DNA of 59,948 nt from CAYNGH01 sp964396845 (GCA_964396845.1 CAYNGH010000004.1:1-59948), one strand, 5' to 3'; counted from the stretch's first letter, positions 43,401 to 52,632 are shown. The notes: generated by a model not told the origin, from the letters alone. Translations and numbers: made by a program.

Positions 43401-44549
43401 GTGAGCAGTAAACGTTTCAACCTTTCGCAAATTGCCCGTCGCATTACCAGGGAAAGCCTGATGGTGCGCAACCGTGAACTGATATGGATAGTCTGCGGCA
43501 AGCACAACATTCCCTTTGCCGAGGATGTGGCCACAGAAGTCGCCCTGCAGGGAGGCTATCCCATCATCGAGGTATCTTCACCTCATGTAAGCCGGGAGGT
43601 TTATCTCAAAGCTGATCCCGAGTATCTTCAGAGGCCCCGCCGATCCATTGCCCGGATGAAAAGAATGGTGGACGGCCTGGTATGGATCAACCCCGAGGAA
43701 GACCCCACCTTCATGAGGGATGTCCCCATGGAACGGCTCAATATGGTGCGTCGATCCTGCGAGGAGGAATATAAGGTTTTTGAGGAGATGCAGTTGAAAC
43801 AGGTGCTGGTGGAATACCCCACTCCCCAGCAGGCAAAGACCCTGAAAATCGATTTTGATGAATTCTTCGAGATGGTCTGGGGGGGCATCGAGGTTGATCC
43901 CGACTATCTTTACGGTGTATGCAAGCAGATTGAAAAACCCTTTGAGAATAACAGCACCCTCCGCATAACATCTCCCAAGGGAACTGACATAACATTGTCA
44001 TACCAGGGGAGATGCCTTCTTCAGGATACCGGCAAGACCACCGATGAATCTTATCTGGTGGGTGATCCCCTGATAAATCTGCCTGCAGGGGAAGTGTTTC
44101 TGGCTCCTCTGGAAGATTCAGCTTCCGGCACGGCAGTTTTTGATGATGTATGGATTTCCGGCCGTCAGGTTCGGGATCTTGCCCTGAAGTTTGACCGGGG
44201 GAAGGTTGTGGAGTTTTCTGCCCGGGAGGGGGAAAAACATTTCCGGGATTATTATGAAAATCTCACCTTGCCGGGCCGGATTATTGCCGAATTCGGCATC
44301 GGTTTGAACCCTTTCATCAAGAAGGTCATAGGTCACCTGGCCACCGATGAGAAGGTTATCGGCACTATCCACCTTGCCATCGGAAACAACAGCCACTTCG
44401 GCGGGCGCAATTCTGCAGAAAATCATGATGACTATGTAATCCAGAACCCCACGGTATCAGTCGGGGAGTTTCCCATCATCCAGGATGGCAGGTTTGCCCC
44501 GGAATTGGAAATATTCAAAGATCCCGTTCTTCGTCCCTGTTACAAGTAG
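43401..44549 (+). CDS. M29-family metalloaminopeptidase (aminopeptidase T/AmpS type)
   Basis: 382 residues. The C-terminal metal-binding half is clear: LPAGEVFLAPLEDSASGTAVFD (Glu ligand), IIAEFGIGLNPFIKKVIG (Glu), IHLAIGNNSHFGG (His) and the His/Asp in SAENHDDYVIQ. These enzymes remove N-terminal residues with a two-metal centre of broad specificity. The start is the GTG at 43401 with a modest purine stretch upstream. The stop TAG is 9 bases before the mannosidase ATG, whose AGGAGG overlaps the stop. They are cotranscribed. Confidence 0.9.
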   Translation: MSSKRFNLSQIARRITRESLMVRNRELIWIVCGKHNIPFAEDVATEVALQGGYPIIEVSSPHVSREVYLKADPEYLQRPRRSIARMKRMVDGLVWINPEEDPTFMRDVPMERLNMVRRSCEEEYKVFEEMQLKQVLVEYPTPQQAKTLKIDFDEFFEMVWGGIEVDPDYLYGVCKQIEKPFENNSTLRITSPKGTDITLSYQGRCLLQDTGKTTDESYLVGDPLINLPAGEVFLAPLEDSASGTAVFDDVWISGRQVRDLALKFDRGKVVEFSAREGEKHFRDYYENLTLPGRIIAEFGIGLNPFIKKVIGHLATDEKVIGTIHLAIGNNSHFGGRNSAENHDDYVIQNPTVSVGEFPIIQDGRFAPELEIFKDPVLRPCYK

Positions 44550-44558
44550 GAGGTTTCC

Positions 44559-47156
44559 ATGGCCAAAACCCGCAGTCTTTTCATTGTCCCTCATACCCAC
44601 TGGGACAGGGAATGGTACAACCCTCTGGAGGTTTTTAATGTCCATCTGGTGGAGATGCAGGACGGCCTTCTGGATCATTTTGAGTCCGGCGGAAGGTTCC
44701 CTTGTTTCATGCTGGACGGACAGTCCATACTTGCCAGGGATTATCTCCGGGTTCGCCCTTTCCATAGAGAATCTTTCGGCAGGTATGCCCGGGAAGGCCG
44801 AATCCAGACAGGGCCGTGGTTTGTAAACCCGGATCTTTTCCTTTCAGGGGGGGAAGCCCTGATTCGGAATCTCCTTTGGGGCCGGCGGTATGCCTCCCTG
44901 TGGGGAGAGCCTCAGCCGGTTCTTTATGTCCCTGAGTCTGGGGGACTTATTTCCCAGATACCCCAGATAATGAAAGGCTTCGGTATGGAACATCTGGTTT
45001 TTATCCGGGGTATCGGCAATGAAGCCCTCTCCTCGGAATATCTGCTGGAGGGAGCCGACGGCACAAAGGTGGTGGCGACTTATCTTCAAAAAGCCTATAA
45101 CAACGGCGGATTTCTGCCGGAAAACCTTGAAGAGGCCCAGAAGAGAATCCAGCGGGAAACCATGGCGTTGGAGAACGACACCATCAGTTCATGGCTTCTT
45201 TTAAACAATGGCGGGGATCATCTCCCGCCTCAGTATTTCCTTTTGAACCTGACAGAAGTTCTGGAGAAATCGGGAGAATACCGCCGGGTGAAGGTGGGCA
45301 GTTACCGGGACTATTATGAAACCATAATGAAAGAGATTGACAGGAATCAGCTTCCTCATCTGAAGGGTGAAATTGCCGGTGCCAGGGAATATCCTGTTCT
45401 GCCGGGACGAAATACCGCCCGGATGGATTTTAAGCTGAATCTCAGTCATGTTCAGAACCGACTGATACACCAGACGGAACCCATCGGGGCTGTTTTGTCC
45501 ATGTGGGGAAGACCAGTGCCCGATGCCCTTCTTGATCGGTGCTGGGAGCTTCTCCTGGAAAACCACCATCACAATACCCTGGGAGGAACAGTAATCGATG
45601 CGGTATTCCGGGAGGCTTCCCTCCGGCTGGAGAAGATCCGCCAGCTTATGGACGAGGAATGGAAAAACACCGTAAGTTTCATCCAAAATCAGGGCAAAAG
45701 GTCTGAAACCCCGGAAGCTGTGTCGGCGGTTGTGATAAATCCTCTGCCCCGGAAAAGGACCGGCCCGGTGCTGTTGCGGGGAGCCTTCCCCGGTGATGCC
45801 GGAGCCAGACTGAAAGTGACCGATGACCGGGGCAACCCTGTGCCCTGTCAGCATGTCCCCGGCAAAAGAGGCGGTTCTCATGAGGACAGGACAATCCTCA
45901 TAACTGCATCTAATGTTCCCGGCCTGGGTTGCAGAACTTACAGAGTGACCTCGGATCCAACCCCCGATGTCACATGTGAGCTTTCCCCGGTGATTTCCAA
46001 CGAATTCCTTCAGGTGGGATTTGAACCCGGGGGGACTTTCTTTGTCAAGGATCTGGAAGAGGGGTTTTCCTTTGAAGGACTCAATCGATTTATCGACGAG
46101 GCTGATGCGGGAGATTCATACAATTTCTCTCCGGTCCCCGGCGATATGACTCTGACCAATATTTTGAGGGACCCGGTAATGGAGCTGGTGGAAACAGGAA
46201 GTGTCCGCCAGACCCTGCGCCTGTCGGGAAATCTCTCCCTCCCCAGGGGACTTGATGCCGGGGGAAAGGGAAGGGATCGACGTTTTGTCGACAGCCCGGC
46301 GACTCTTCTGGTAAGCCTTTACCAGGGAATTCCCCTGGTAGAATGTATCTTGTCCTTGAAGAACCAGTCCCGGGATCACCGGCTGGGCATCAGTTTCCCT
46401 CTGAATCTCGCCGTCAGCCGTATCCTGGCAGGCCAGCCCTTTGATCTGGTAAACCGGGAGCTGGACACTCCATCAGGGGACGGCTGGATAGAATCGCCCC
46501 GGGACAGGGATCCCTTTGAGGGGCTTTTGCTTGTGGGTAATGACAGCCGGGGAATGGCGATTATATCCCACAGCCTGCGGGAATATGCCGTGGAAAGAAC
46601 CTCGCCGGGATGTATCCTGAGGACCACCTTGTTTCGATCCGTGGGATGGCTCTGCCGGCGGGGTCTTGTAACCCGGCGGGTTGCAGTGGCCCCGACTCTG
46701 CAGACTGAAGGCGCCCAGTGCCAGGAAGAGATGCTGTTCAAATATTACCTGGCCCCCACGGGAAGTCATCGGGAACTGCCCCGGGTGTTGGAATTGTTCC
46801 AGCAGTGTCAAGGGCCTATGTCAGGAGCAGTCCTGCCTCCAGGCATGGAACCTGGCCCTGTGCCTGGCGGATTAAATCTTTCTCCCTCATCCCTGGTGGT
46901 CAGCGGAATCATACCCCGGAGAGATGGCTCTGTGGTCATGCGATTCTACAATCCCACCGACGAAGCAGTCAAGGGCATCATCGAACCGGAGCCTCACTGT
47001 CCCCTCAGCCACTGGAACATCGGGGACATGGCCGGCGAAGGCAGTTCTGAGATCAATCTTCTTCCGGCAGAATTTTCAGTACCGCCCAGGGGTATAATTA
47101 CCCTGAAGTTATTCTCCGAAAAGCCCCTTGAGAAGGGAATATCCCCGGAAAATTGA
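44559..47156 (+). CDS. GH38 alpha-mannosidase
   Basis: 865 residues. HTHWDREWY (residues 12-20) supplies the zinc His and Asp of glycoside hydrolase family 38. LDGQSILARDYL follows, and NNGGDHLPPQ (~residue 225) carries the likely nucleophile Asp of the MngB-like subgroup. RFNxxNHHHNTLGGT-like LENHHHNTLGG is also conserved. No signal peptide, so it is cytoplasmic. MngB-type enzymes cleave mannosyl-glycerate or other short mannosides. AGGAGG lies 8 bases before the ATG. Cotranscribed with the M29 peptidase upstream; the first PilT gene starts 37 bases after its stop. Confidence 0.92.
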   Translation: MAKTRSLFIVPHTHWDREWYNPLEVFNVHLVEMQDGLLDHFESGGRFPCFMLDGQSILARDYLRVRPFHRESFGRYAREGRIQTGPWFVNPDLFLSGGEALIRNLLWGRRYASLWGEPQPVLYVPESGGLISQIPQIMKGFGMEHLVFIRGIGNEALSSEYLLEGADGTKVVATYLQKAYNNGGFLPENLEEAQKRIQRETMALENDTISSWLLLNNGGDHLPPQYFLLNLTEVLEKSGEYRRVKVGSYRDYYETIMKEIDRNQLPHLKGEIAGAREYPVLPGRNTARMDFKLNLSHVQNRLIHQTEPIGAVLSMWGRPVPDALLDRCWELLLENHHHNTLGGTVIDAVFREASLRLEKIRQLMDEEWKNTVSFIQNQGKRSETPEAVSAVVINPLPRKRTGPVLLRGAFPGDAGARLKVTDDRGNPVPCQHVPGKRGGSHEDRTILITASNVPGLGCRTYRVTSDPTPDVTCELSPVISNEFLQVGFEPGGTFFVKDLEEGFSFEGLNRFIDEADAGDSYNFSPVPGDMTLTNILRDPVMELVETGSVRQTLRLSGNLSLPRGLDAGGKGRDRRFVDSPATLLVSLYQGIPLVECILSLKNQSRDHRLGISFPLNLAVSRILAGQPFDLVNRELDTPSGDGWIESPRDRDPFEGLLLVGNDSRGMAIISHSLREYAVERTSPGCILRTTLFRSVGWLCRRGLVTRRVAVAPTLQTEGAQCQEEMLFKYYLAPTGSHRELPRVLELFQQCQGPMSGAVLPPGMEPGPVPGGLNLSPSSLVVSGIIPRRDGSVVMRFYNPTDEAVKGIIEPEPHCPLSHWNIGDMAGEGSSEINLLPAEFSVPPRGIITLKLFSEKPLEKGISPEN

Positions 47157-47193
47157 ATCATGGATAATACCGGGACAGGATGTTGACAGCCTT

Positions 47194-48279
47194 ATGGAAC
47201 GTGGAATTGATCAATACATACGGGAGATGATCCGCCTCGGCGGGTCAGATCTTCACATACCTTCGGGGTATTGTCCCATGATTCGGATATTCGGCCAGCT
47301 TCAGAAGACCCAATACCCGGAAATGAACCCGGAAGAAGTCCGTCGGATGGCCCTGGAGATGAGTTCTCAGGAAGATCAGGAGATTCTTTTCGAAGAAGCC
47401 AATGTGGATTTTGTCTATCAGACCGATGATCCCGATGCTCCCATGAACCGTTTCCGCACAAATATTTTTTTCCAGAAAAACGGCATTAATATCGTCCTTC
47501 GAGGGATTCCCCGGAAAATCCCCACCTTCGGGGACCTGGGTCTTCCCGAGAGCTTGGAGAAGCTCACTGCCCACCATCAGGGGATGGTCCTGGTAACGGG
47601 GCCATCGGGATGCGGCAAGACTGCAACCCTGGCAGCCCTTATAAATGTTATCAACGAAAAAAAGCCGATGCACATCATCACCGTGGAGGAACCCATCGAA
47701 TATGTGCATAAGAATAAAAAATCCCTGGTGATTCAACGGCAGGTGCGCCGGGATGTGGATCGCTTCGCTACAGCCCTGAAGGCTTCCCTGCGGGAGGATC
47801 CTGATGTCATAATGGTGGGAGAGATGAGGGATCTGGAAACCATATCCATGGCCATCACCGCCGCGGAAACAGGACATCTGGTCTTTGCCACCCTGCATAC
47901 CAACGGTGCCATCCAGACAGTGAACCGGATCATCGATGCCTTTCCCCAGGAACAGCAGTCCCAGATCCGCACCATGTTCTCCGAATCCCTCCGGGGAATT
48001 ATCTCTCAGCAGTTGATTCCCCGCATCGACGGCCGGGGCAGGGCTGTAGCCTTTGAAGTGCTCCATTCAAGCCCATCCATTGCCAACATGATCCGGGACA
48101 ACAAGATATACCAGCTGGGGAGTGCAATGCAGATGGGCAAAGCCAAAGGGATGTTCATCATGGACGACTCCCTGATGAACCTTGTAAAACAGGGGCTTAT
48201 CAGTGCAGATGATGCCATTGAAAGGGCCGTTGACGCAAAGACCATGCAGGAAAACCTTGCCCGGTCGGGGAGATTGTAA
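47194..48279 (+). CDS. pilT: PilT-family twitching ATPase, first copy
   Basis: 361 residues. It drives pilus retraction in type IV pilus systems. GGSDLHIPSGYCPMIRIFG opens the PAS-like N-domain. Walker A is VTGPSGCGKTATL (~residue 134), with Ser-Gly-Cys where most PilT read Thr-Gly-Ser and Ala where ST follows. Asp box EEPIEYVHKN, Walker B VIMVGEMRDLET and His box GHLVFATLHTNG are normal, as is AIRERGIISQQ-like LRGIISQQLIP. The ATG at 47194 is not well supported by a ribosome-binding site; AGGATG lies upstream. One base separates it from a second PilT-type gene. Confidence 0.93.
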   Translation: MERGIDQYIREMIRLGGSDLHIPSGYCPMIRIFGQLQKTQYPEMNPEEVRRMALEMSSQEDQEILFEEANVDFVYQTDDPDAPMNRFRTNIFFQKNGINIVLRGIPRKIPTFGDLGLPESLEKLTAHHQGMVLVTGPSGCGKTATLAALINVINEKKPMHIITVEEPIEYVHKNKKSLVIQRQVRRDVDRFATALKASLREDPDVIMVGEMRDLETISMAITAAETGHLVFATLHTNGAIQTVNRIIDAFPQEQQSQIRTMFSESLRGIISQQLIPRIDGRGRAVAFEVLHSSPSIANMIRDNKIYQLGSAMQMGKAKGMFIMDDSLMNLVKQGLISADDAIERAVDAKTMQENLARSGRL

Positions 48280-48280
48280 G

Positions 48281-49537
48281 ATGGAAATATTCAGCAGGTT
48301 CAAGAATTTCCGCCAGTCCCGGGATGTCCCTTCCCCGGCGCCATCGGCCCCGGTGGAAGAAATCATCGATCGCTCCATAGGCCAGGGGATCAAGGCAGAT
48401 CCACCTCCCCTGGATCTGGATGTGGAGATTCCCGGAGAAACTGTTTATAATCCCATCACCATTGAGCTGAACCTCGAGCAGTTCAACCTGGATGATCTCC
48501 TGATTCGTCTGGTGGAGCTGAAAGGTTCAGACCTGCACCTGGAATCGGGAGCACCGCCGGTATTCCGCATCAAGGGGGATATATGTTATTCCAATGTGGA
48601 GCCTCTGACTGGTGAAAACATGGAAGCCCTTATAATGCCTCTGTTAGATGACCGGGGGAAAAAAATTTTCCGCAAGGTGGGGAATTTGGACTTTGCCCAC
48701 GAGATTGAAGGCCTGGCCCGGTTCCGGGTGAACCTTCTCCGTCAGCATCATGGCATGGGGGCGGTGTTCCGGGTAATCCCTTCCCGAATCCCCACCATCG
48801 AAGAGCTGAGCCTGCCGCCGATTCTCCAGCAACTCTCTAAAACCAACCGGGGGATCATCATCGTGACAGGCCCCACCGGATCGGGGAAATCCACCACTCT
48901 GGCGGCGATGATTAACTATATCAACCACAACCGCAAGGGACACATCATAACCATCGAAGACCCGATAGAGTTTACTCACCAGTCGGTAAACTGCCTCATC
49001 GATCACCGGCAGGTGGGACATCATACCCGCAGTTTTGCCGAAGCCCTGAAGGCGGCCCTGCGGGAAGACCCCGATATAATTCTGGTGGGAGAAATGCGGG
49101 ATCTGGAAACCATATCCCTGGCCATTACCGCCGCGGAAATGGGAGTTCTGGTTTTCGGCACCCTTCACACCAACTCCGCCGCCAAGACCATCGACCGAAT
49201 TATCGACGTGTTCCCCTCAAAACAGCAGGAACAGGTCAGATATCAGCTTTCCCAGTCCCTGAGGGGCATTGTGGCCCAACAGCTCCTCAAGACCGCTGAC
49301 GGTCAGGGCCGTTGCGCTGCGGTGGAGGTCCTCATCTGCAACATGGGCCTGGCCAACCTGATCCGGGAAGGCAAGACCAACCAGATAGGCTCCTTCATCC
49401 AGATGGGCAGAGATGAGGGAATGATATCCATGGACGAGGCCCTTATAAAACTGGTTCAGGAGGGGACTATAACTCCCCAGCTGGCATATTCCCGATCCAT
49501 CGAAAAAACCCGGATGAAGAGCAGGCTGGGAATCTGA
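48281..49537 (+). CDS. PilT/PilU-family ATPase, second copy
   Basis: 418 residues. A ~75-residue N-terminal extension (EIFSRFKNFRQSRDVPSPAP..) precedes the PilT fold: KGSDLHLESGAPPVFRIKG, Walker A GPTGSGKSTTLA (~residue 197), Asp box IEDPIEFTHQ, RQVGHHTRSFAEALKAALR, Walker B IILVGEMRDLET, His box GVLVFGTLHTNS. The retraction motif LRGIVAQQLL is intact. The ATG is 1 base after the stop of the first copy, with GGGGAG inside that gene's end. Two PilT-type ATPases in tandem recall pilT-pilU, where the second assists in force generation. Confidence 0.93.
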   Translation: MEIFSRFKNFRQSRDVPSPAPSAPVEEIIDRSIGQGIKADPPPLDLDVEIPGETVYNPITIELNLEQFNLDDLLIRLVELKGSDLHLESGAPPVFRIKGDICYSNVEPLTGENMEALIMPLLDDRGKKIFRKVGNLDFAHEIEGLARFRVNLLRQHHGMGAVFRVIPSRIPTIEELSLPPILQQLSKTNRGIIIVTGPTGSGKSTTLAAMINYINHNRKGHIITIEDPIEFTHQSVNCLIDHRQVGHHTRSFAEALKAALREDPDIILVGEMRDLETISLAITAAEMGVLVFGTLHTNSAAKTIDRIIDVFPSKQQEQVRYQLSQSLRGIVAQQLLKTADGQGRCAAVEVLICNMGLANLIREGKTNQIGSFIQMGRDEGMISMDEALIKLVQEGTITPQLAYSRSIEKTRMKSRLGI

Positions 49538-49640
49538 TACGGATTCTGCAAAAGGAACCAGGGAAAATAAATTGAATTATTCCATATGAAATGATCCCGG
49601 CCATTGATGCCGGCAAAAACAAACAAGGGAGGGGATAAGG

Positions 49641-49868
49641 TTGAATCCTCTGTTGCTGGTTGTAATCTTTGTTGTCATCACACTCCTGGGGGTTTTCTTT
49701 GCCACCAGGGAAAAGGATAACCTGGTGGACATCGATGAAAAGATACCCCGGGGCAAGGGGAAAAAACTCAAGACCGATGACCAGGTGTTTGAGCTTACCT
49801 CTGCCAAGAAACAGGTGGAGCTGAACAAAATTTTAAAGCGGAAGGAAATCAAGGGTAAAAAGAAATAA
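49641..49868 (+). CDS. Small membrane protein of unknown function
   Basis: 75 residues. One N-terminal hydrophobic helix (PLLLVVIFVVITLLGVFF, residues 3-20), then a highly charged region rich in Lys (RGKGKKLKTDDQVFEL, KILKRKEIKGKKK). This is a single-span protein with a basic cytoplasmic tail. Start TTG at 49641 after GGGAGGGGATAAGG. It sits 104 bases after the second PilT gene, is on the same strand, and is followed by a clear terminator, so it may be part of the pilus transcript. Confidence 0.68.
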   Translation: MNPLLLVVIFVVITLLGVFFATREKDNLVDIDEKIPRGKGKKLKTDDQVFELTSAKKQVELNKILKRKEIKGKKK

Positions 49869-49885
49869 CCCAACTCAAGCCATCT

Positions 49886-49914
49886 TCAGCCGGTTGCCGG
49901 CTGATTTGTTTTTC
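49886..49914 (+). terminator. Rho-independent terminator ending the PilT run
   Basis: TCAGCCGG TTG CCGGCTGA forms a perfect 8-bp stem with a 3-base loop, followed by TTTGTTTTT. It lies 17 bases after the stop of the small membrane protein gene, and just past the end of trmO on the opposite strand. Confidence 0.9.
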
Positions 49915-49929
49915 GGACACCAAATCAGT

Positions 49930-50442
49930 TTACAAAAAACGTTCGTCGGCGATTCTGCCCGACACGGATTTTTCACCAACCCATCCGGACCTGACGCCGG
50001 AAAAGCAGTCAAACTGGGGCACGTAAGGCTTGATATCAAGAAGAGGAGCCCCGTCAAGAATATCCACATCCCCGATTGTTATGCGATTGTCTTCGATTCC
50101 CACAAGTCTTACACAGGATATTCCGATTCGATTGGGCCGGCATGGTGCTCTTGTGGCAAAAACTCCATGGGGAGTGCCTGTGTCAAGATATGGCTGGACT
50201 GTCAATTCCTCCCGGCAGGTTTTATGAAACCGGTATATTAATATAATCCTCTCAAAACCCTCAAGGTCCCTGAGTCCTTCAACATAACGGGGAAACACCT
50301 CCACCACTCCCAGTTTATCTTTATCGCCGGCATGAATCGATGCCGCGGGCTGGATGGGAGTTCCTTTCTGTTCTTTGAAGGGAGTATGGACAATTCCGAT
50401 GGGTTTTAAGCAAATCGTGTTATCATCGAACTTTTCTTTCAT
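49930..50442 (-). CDS. trmO: TrmO-like tRNA methyltransferase (TsaA family)
   Basis: 170 residues. LKPIGIVHTPF at the start and GVFATRAPCRPNRIGISCVRL in the middle are the two hallmarks of the TrmO/TsaA family, which methylates N6-threonylcarbamoyl-adenosine at position 37 of some tRNAs with AdoMet. LDGAPLLDIKPYVPQFD is also conserved. Only the core domain is present, without the C-terminal extension of E. coli TrmO, which is normal in many phyla. The ATG at 50442 follows GAGGG; a TTG codon lies just before it. Apparently monocistronic. Confidence 0.9.
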   Translation of the reverse strand: MKEKFDDNTICLKPIGIVHTPFKEQKGTPIQPAASIHAGDKDKLGVVEVFPRYVEGLRDLEGFERIILIYRFHKTCREELTVQPYLDTGTPHGVFATRAPCRPNRIGISCVRLVGIEDNRITIGDVDILDGAPLLDIKPYVPQFDCFSGVRSGWVGEKSVSGRIADERFL

Positions 50443-50620
50443 CAAGCCCTCACTTTATTATCAATTGCAGTGCAGTTTTATGCAGGGATAAATTATCTCT
50501 TTTGTCAACAACCCCTTCATAAGCAGGATCAATTCTTCCCCTGTTTCAGAGGGAAATACAAATCACACCATTATGGCGCGCCGGAATCAGCCCGGACCTG
50601 CAGTCGCCCAAAGGTTCCTG

Positions 50621-51010
50621 TTATTGCTTGCCGTCTGGGGAAGTCTTTGAATTAGGCTTCCCTTCGAATCTTTCGTTGCCCACACATATTTCAATTTTTA
50701 TACCGTCGCCATGCCTGTCAACCTCTCCGTGCTTTATCTGCCAGCCCAGAAGATCCAGCCGGGATTTTCCCAGGAGATCATGACCAATCATGGAGCCGTA
50801 ATACCCTGCAAGCTCGGGTCGTCTTGCAGCATTGAGAGTGTTGAAAATCTTTTCGATTTCCGCATCGGTTCTGGTGACATTGTCAGTGATGACAAAATGT
50901 ATCCCGTCAAGCTCCTGATATAGGGAAATGTTCATCCGGGAAGGCTTTCCCTCCAGGATAAAACTGGACATCTCGGTTATAAGGTTAAGTAAAAATTCTC
51001 TTCTTCTCAT
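50621..51010 (-). CDS. Hypothetical protein downstream of DUF1576 gene
   Basis: 129 residues, no signal peptide or membrane helix. I do not recognise it. MRRREFLLNLITEMSSFILEG then a strand pair SLYQELDGIHFVITDNVT, a helix TDAEIEKIFNTLNAARRPEL and a final strand KIEICVGNERFEGK; the helix-strand-helix layout has a faint resemblance to GHKL-type folds, but no ATP-binding motifs are clear. ATG at 51010 after AGGTGA; an in-frame GTG lies three codons upstream. It lies 37 bases behind the DUF1576 membrane protein gene, so the two are an operon. Confidence 0.65.
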   Translation of the reverse strand: MRRREFLLNLITEMSSFILEGKPSRMNISLYQELDGIHFVITDNVTRTDAEIEKIFNTLNAARRPELAGYYGSMIGHDLLGKSRLDLLGWQIKHGEVDRHGDGIKIEICVGNERFEGKPNSKTSPDGKQ

Positions 51011-51047
51011 ATTATTCACCTGTATAAATTAATCTGTTAATCAGTCG

Positions 51048-52304
51048 TTATTCCAGACCTTCTTCTTTTATGGATTTGTACCATTCAATGACCGCCACCA
51101 TCAGTGTAGCTGTCAGACCGCCTGCAAAGCCGTTGTTGTAAAGATCAAAGCCTCCGTGCCAAGCTGCTGATCTCATCACCATCAGCAGATGAGTGACACC
51201 GCCGATGATGCCGATTATCGGGCCGAACTGCCCTGCCAGGGGTGCCAGGGTTGTGACAAAAAGCGCCGCCAGGATAGGGCCGGGATCTGCCGGATTCATG
51301 CCAAAAATAAAGCATCCCAGCAACACTCCCAGCATTACCGGCCAGCTGTTCTTCAGGTGTTTTCCGAAGGCTCCGAACCCCATGATGGTGAAGATTCCTC
51401 CCAGCACCGGGCCGTTAAAGTCGCCCCCCACCGCCAGCACATAAAGCCAGCTTCCGATACCCAGGAGGCCGATATTCAGAAGGGATCCTCCCAGAGTCAC
51501 CATGTCGATAAAATCCGAGGGCAGTCTTCCGCTTTTTCTTTGAATCAATAAAAAATCCGTAAAAACCTTTTGTTTTCTTTCCATCAGGCCGGCGATAACA
51601 AACATTACAGATATGACGGGAACCAGCAGGATCATTAATGTGGATGGGGTTTTATTCCAGATGACTTCGATGACCAGTTTCCGGCCAGTGGCCTCCACCA
51701 CCCCCGCGGCGAAAAGCCCCAGAAAACCGCATGTCAGGCCGATGTTGTAGAGATTATACCCCTGGTGCATATGAAGCATTGATCGGGCCAGAGGAGGCAG
51801 AAGAATCCCTGCAATCACCCCGGAGATAATCCCCAGAATCAAGCCGGGAATGCCCACAAAACCGAACTCGAATATCATGAATGTAACCAGAGGCCCCAGG
51901 GCTGTTCCAAAAAGGGCAATCAGCAGGTATTCCTGATAGCTTTTGCCGACGATTTTAGCCGAGATATAAACCCCGAGGAAAATGGGCAGGATGTTGATGG
52001 GAGTCTTGCCGAAAAGTCCGAAGCCGAATATGGTAAAAATCGCCGCCAATGTGGGCCCTGACAGGGTGACCTTGTTCAGGTAAATAATCAGGAGAGCTAT
52101 CAGGGATATGAGCACTGCATTTAACAGGGCAGCCCCGACTCCGCCCACCTGGGTAAAGTCATTGATGAGCCTTCCGGGATGCTTCTGAATAACCATCAGA
52201 TTTCTCATCGTCGGCTCAAAGCCCTGATTTATGAAGGCTGCAACAGTCACACCGGCCATGATTAACAGTATGAATATATATAATCGTTTCTCCTGACTTT
52301 TCAT
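51048..52304 (-). CDS. DUF1576-like polytopic membrane protein
   Basis: 418 residues with about ten to twelve hydrophobic helices. An internal duplication is plain: the first half has TLAAIFTIFGFGLFGKTPIN and the second GGIFTIMGFGAFGKHLKN, both followed by a PxxLGV stretch. I believe it is DUF1576, an uncharacterised integral membrane family often with no known substrate. A two-repeat layout is common in transporters, so transport is a reasonable guess only. GAGGGAGAAGTGA precedes the ATG, and a clear sigma70-type promoter lies upstream. Confidence 0.82.
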   Translation of the reverse strand: MKSQEKRLYIFILLIMAGVTVAAFINQGFEPTMRNLMVIQKHPGRLINDFTQVGGVGAALLNAVLISLIALLIIYLNKVTLSGPTLAAIFTIFGFGLFGKTPINILPIFLGVYISAKIVGKSYQEYLLIALFGTALGPLVTFMIFEFGFVGIPGLILGIISGVIAGILLPPLARSMLHMHQGYNLYNIGLTCGFLGLFAAGVVEATGRKLVIEVIWNKTPSTLMILLVPVISVMFVIAGLMERKQKVFTDFLLIQRKSGRLPSDFIDMVTLGGSLLNIGLLGIGSWLYVLAVGGDFNGPVLGGIFTIMGFGAFGKHLKNSWPVMLGVLLGCFIFGMNPADPGPILAALFVTTLAPLAGQFGPIIGIIGGVTHLLMVMRSAAWHGGFDLYNNGFAGGLTATLMVAVIEWYKSIKEEGLE

Positions 52305-52337
52305 TCACTTCTCCCTCACAAAAAATTCAGGGCTTTC

Positions 52338-52366
52338 CTTATACCTGCTGTTAAATGATTTATCAA
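52338..52366 (-). promoter_or_regulatory. Sigma70-type promoter of the DUF1576 gene
   Basis: On the minus strand TTGATA (52366-52361), 17-base spacer, TATAAG (52343-52338). It ends 33 bases before the ATG of the membrane protein, leaving a short leader with the AGGGAGAAG site. The best promoter match I see in the window. Confidence 0.65.
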
Positions 52367-52505
52367 TGAAAGCCTGGCCAGGACAAATCAGCACAACAGA
52401 TGACTTCATCATTCTAAAGTTCCGGTATAATATTCTTCGATAAAAAAACAAAATGAACCTCCCCCTGTTAACCAGCTGATTTCACAAACAACTTGAACCG
52501 AAAGC

Positions 52506-52550
52506 AAAAATCCTGCCAGAACTCTTTGAAAACTTACTGTCAGGATTTTT
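52506..52550. terminator. Terminator downstream of the orphan hypothetical gene
   Basis: AAAAATCCTGCCAG (52506-52519) pairs with CTGTCAGGATTTTT (52537-52550), 13 of 14 bases, loop 17. A and T runs lie on both sides, so it can end the minus-strand transcript of the gene at 52633-53253. The rest of the 328-base gap (52305-52632) holds the DUF1576 promoter and nothing else I can support. Confidence 0.75.
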
Positions 52551-52632
52551 ATTCTTTTCTTACCGGACATACTGATCTTTGATATTGATCATACTGCCTT
52601 CCTTGGGAAAAATTTCTGATTCTTCTTGTAGA

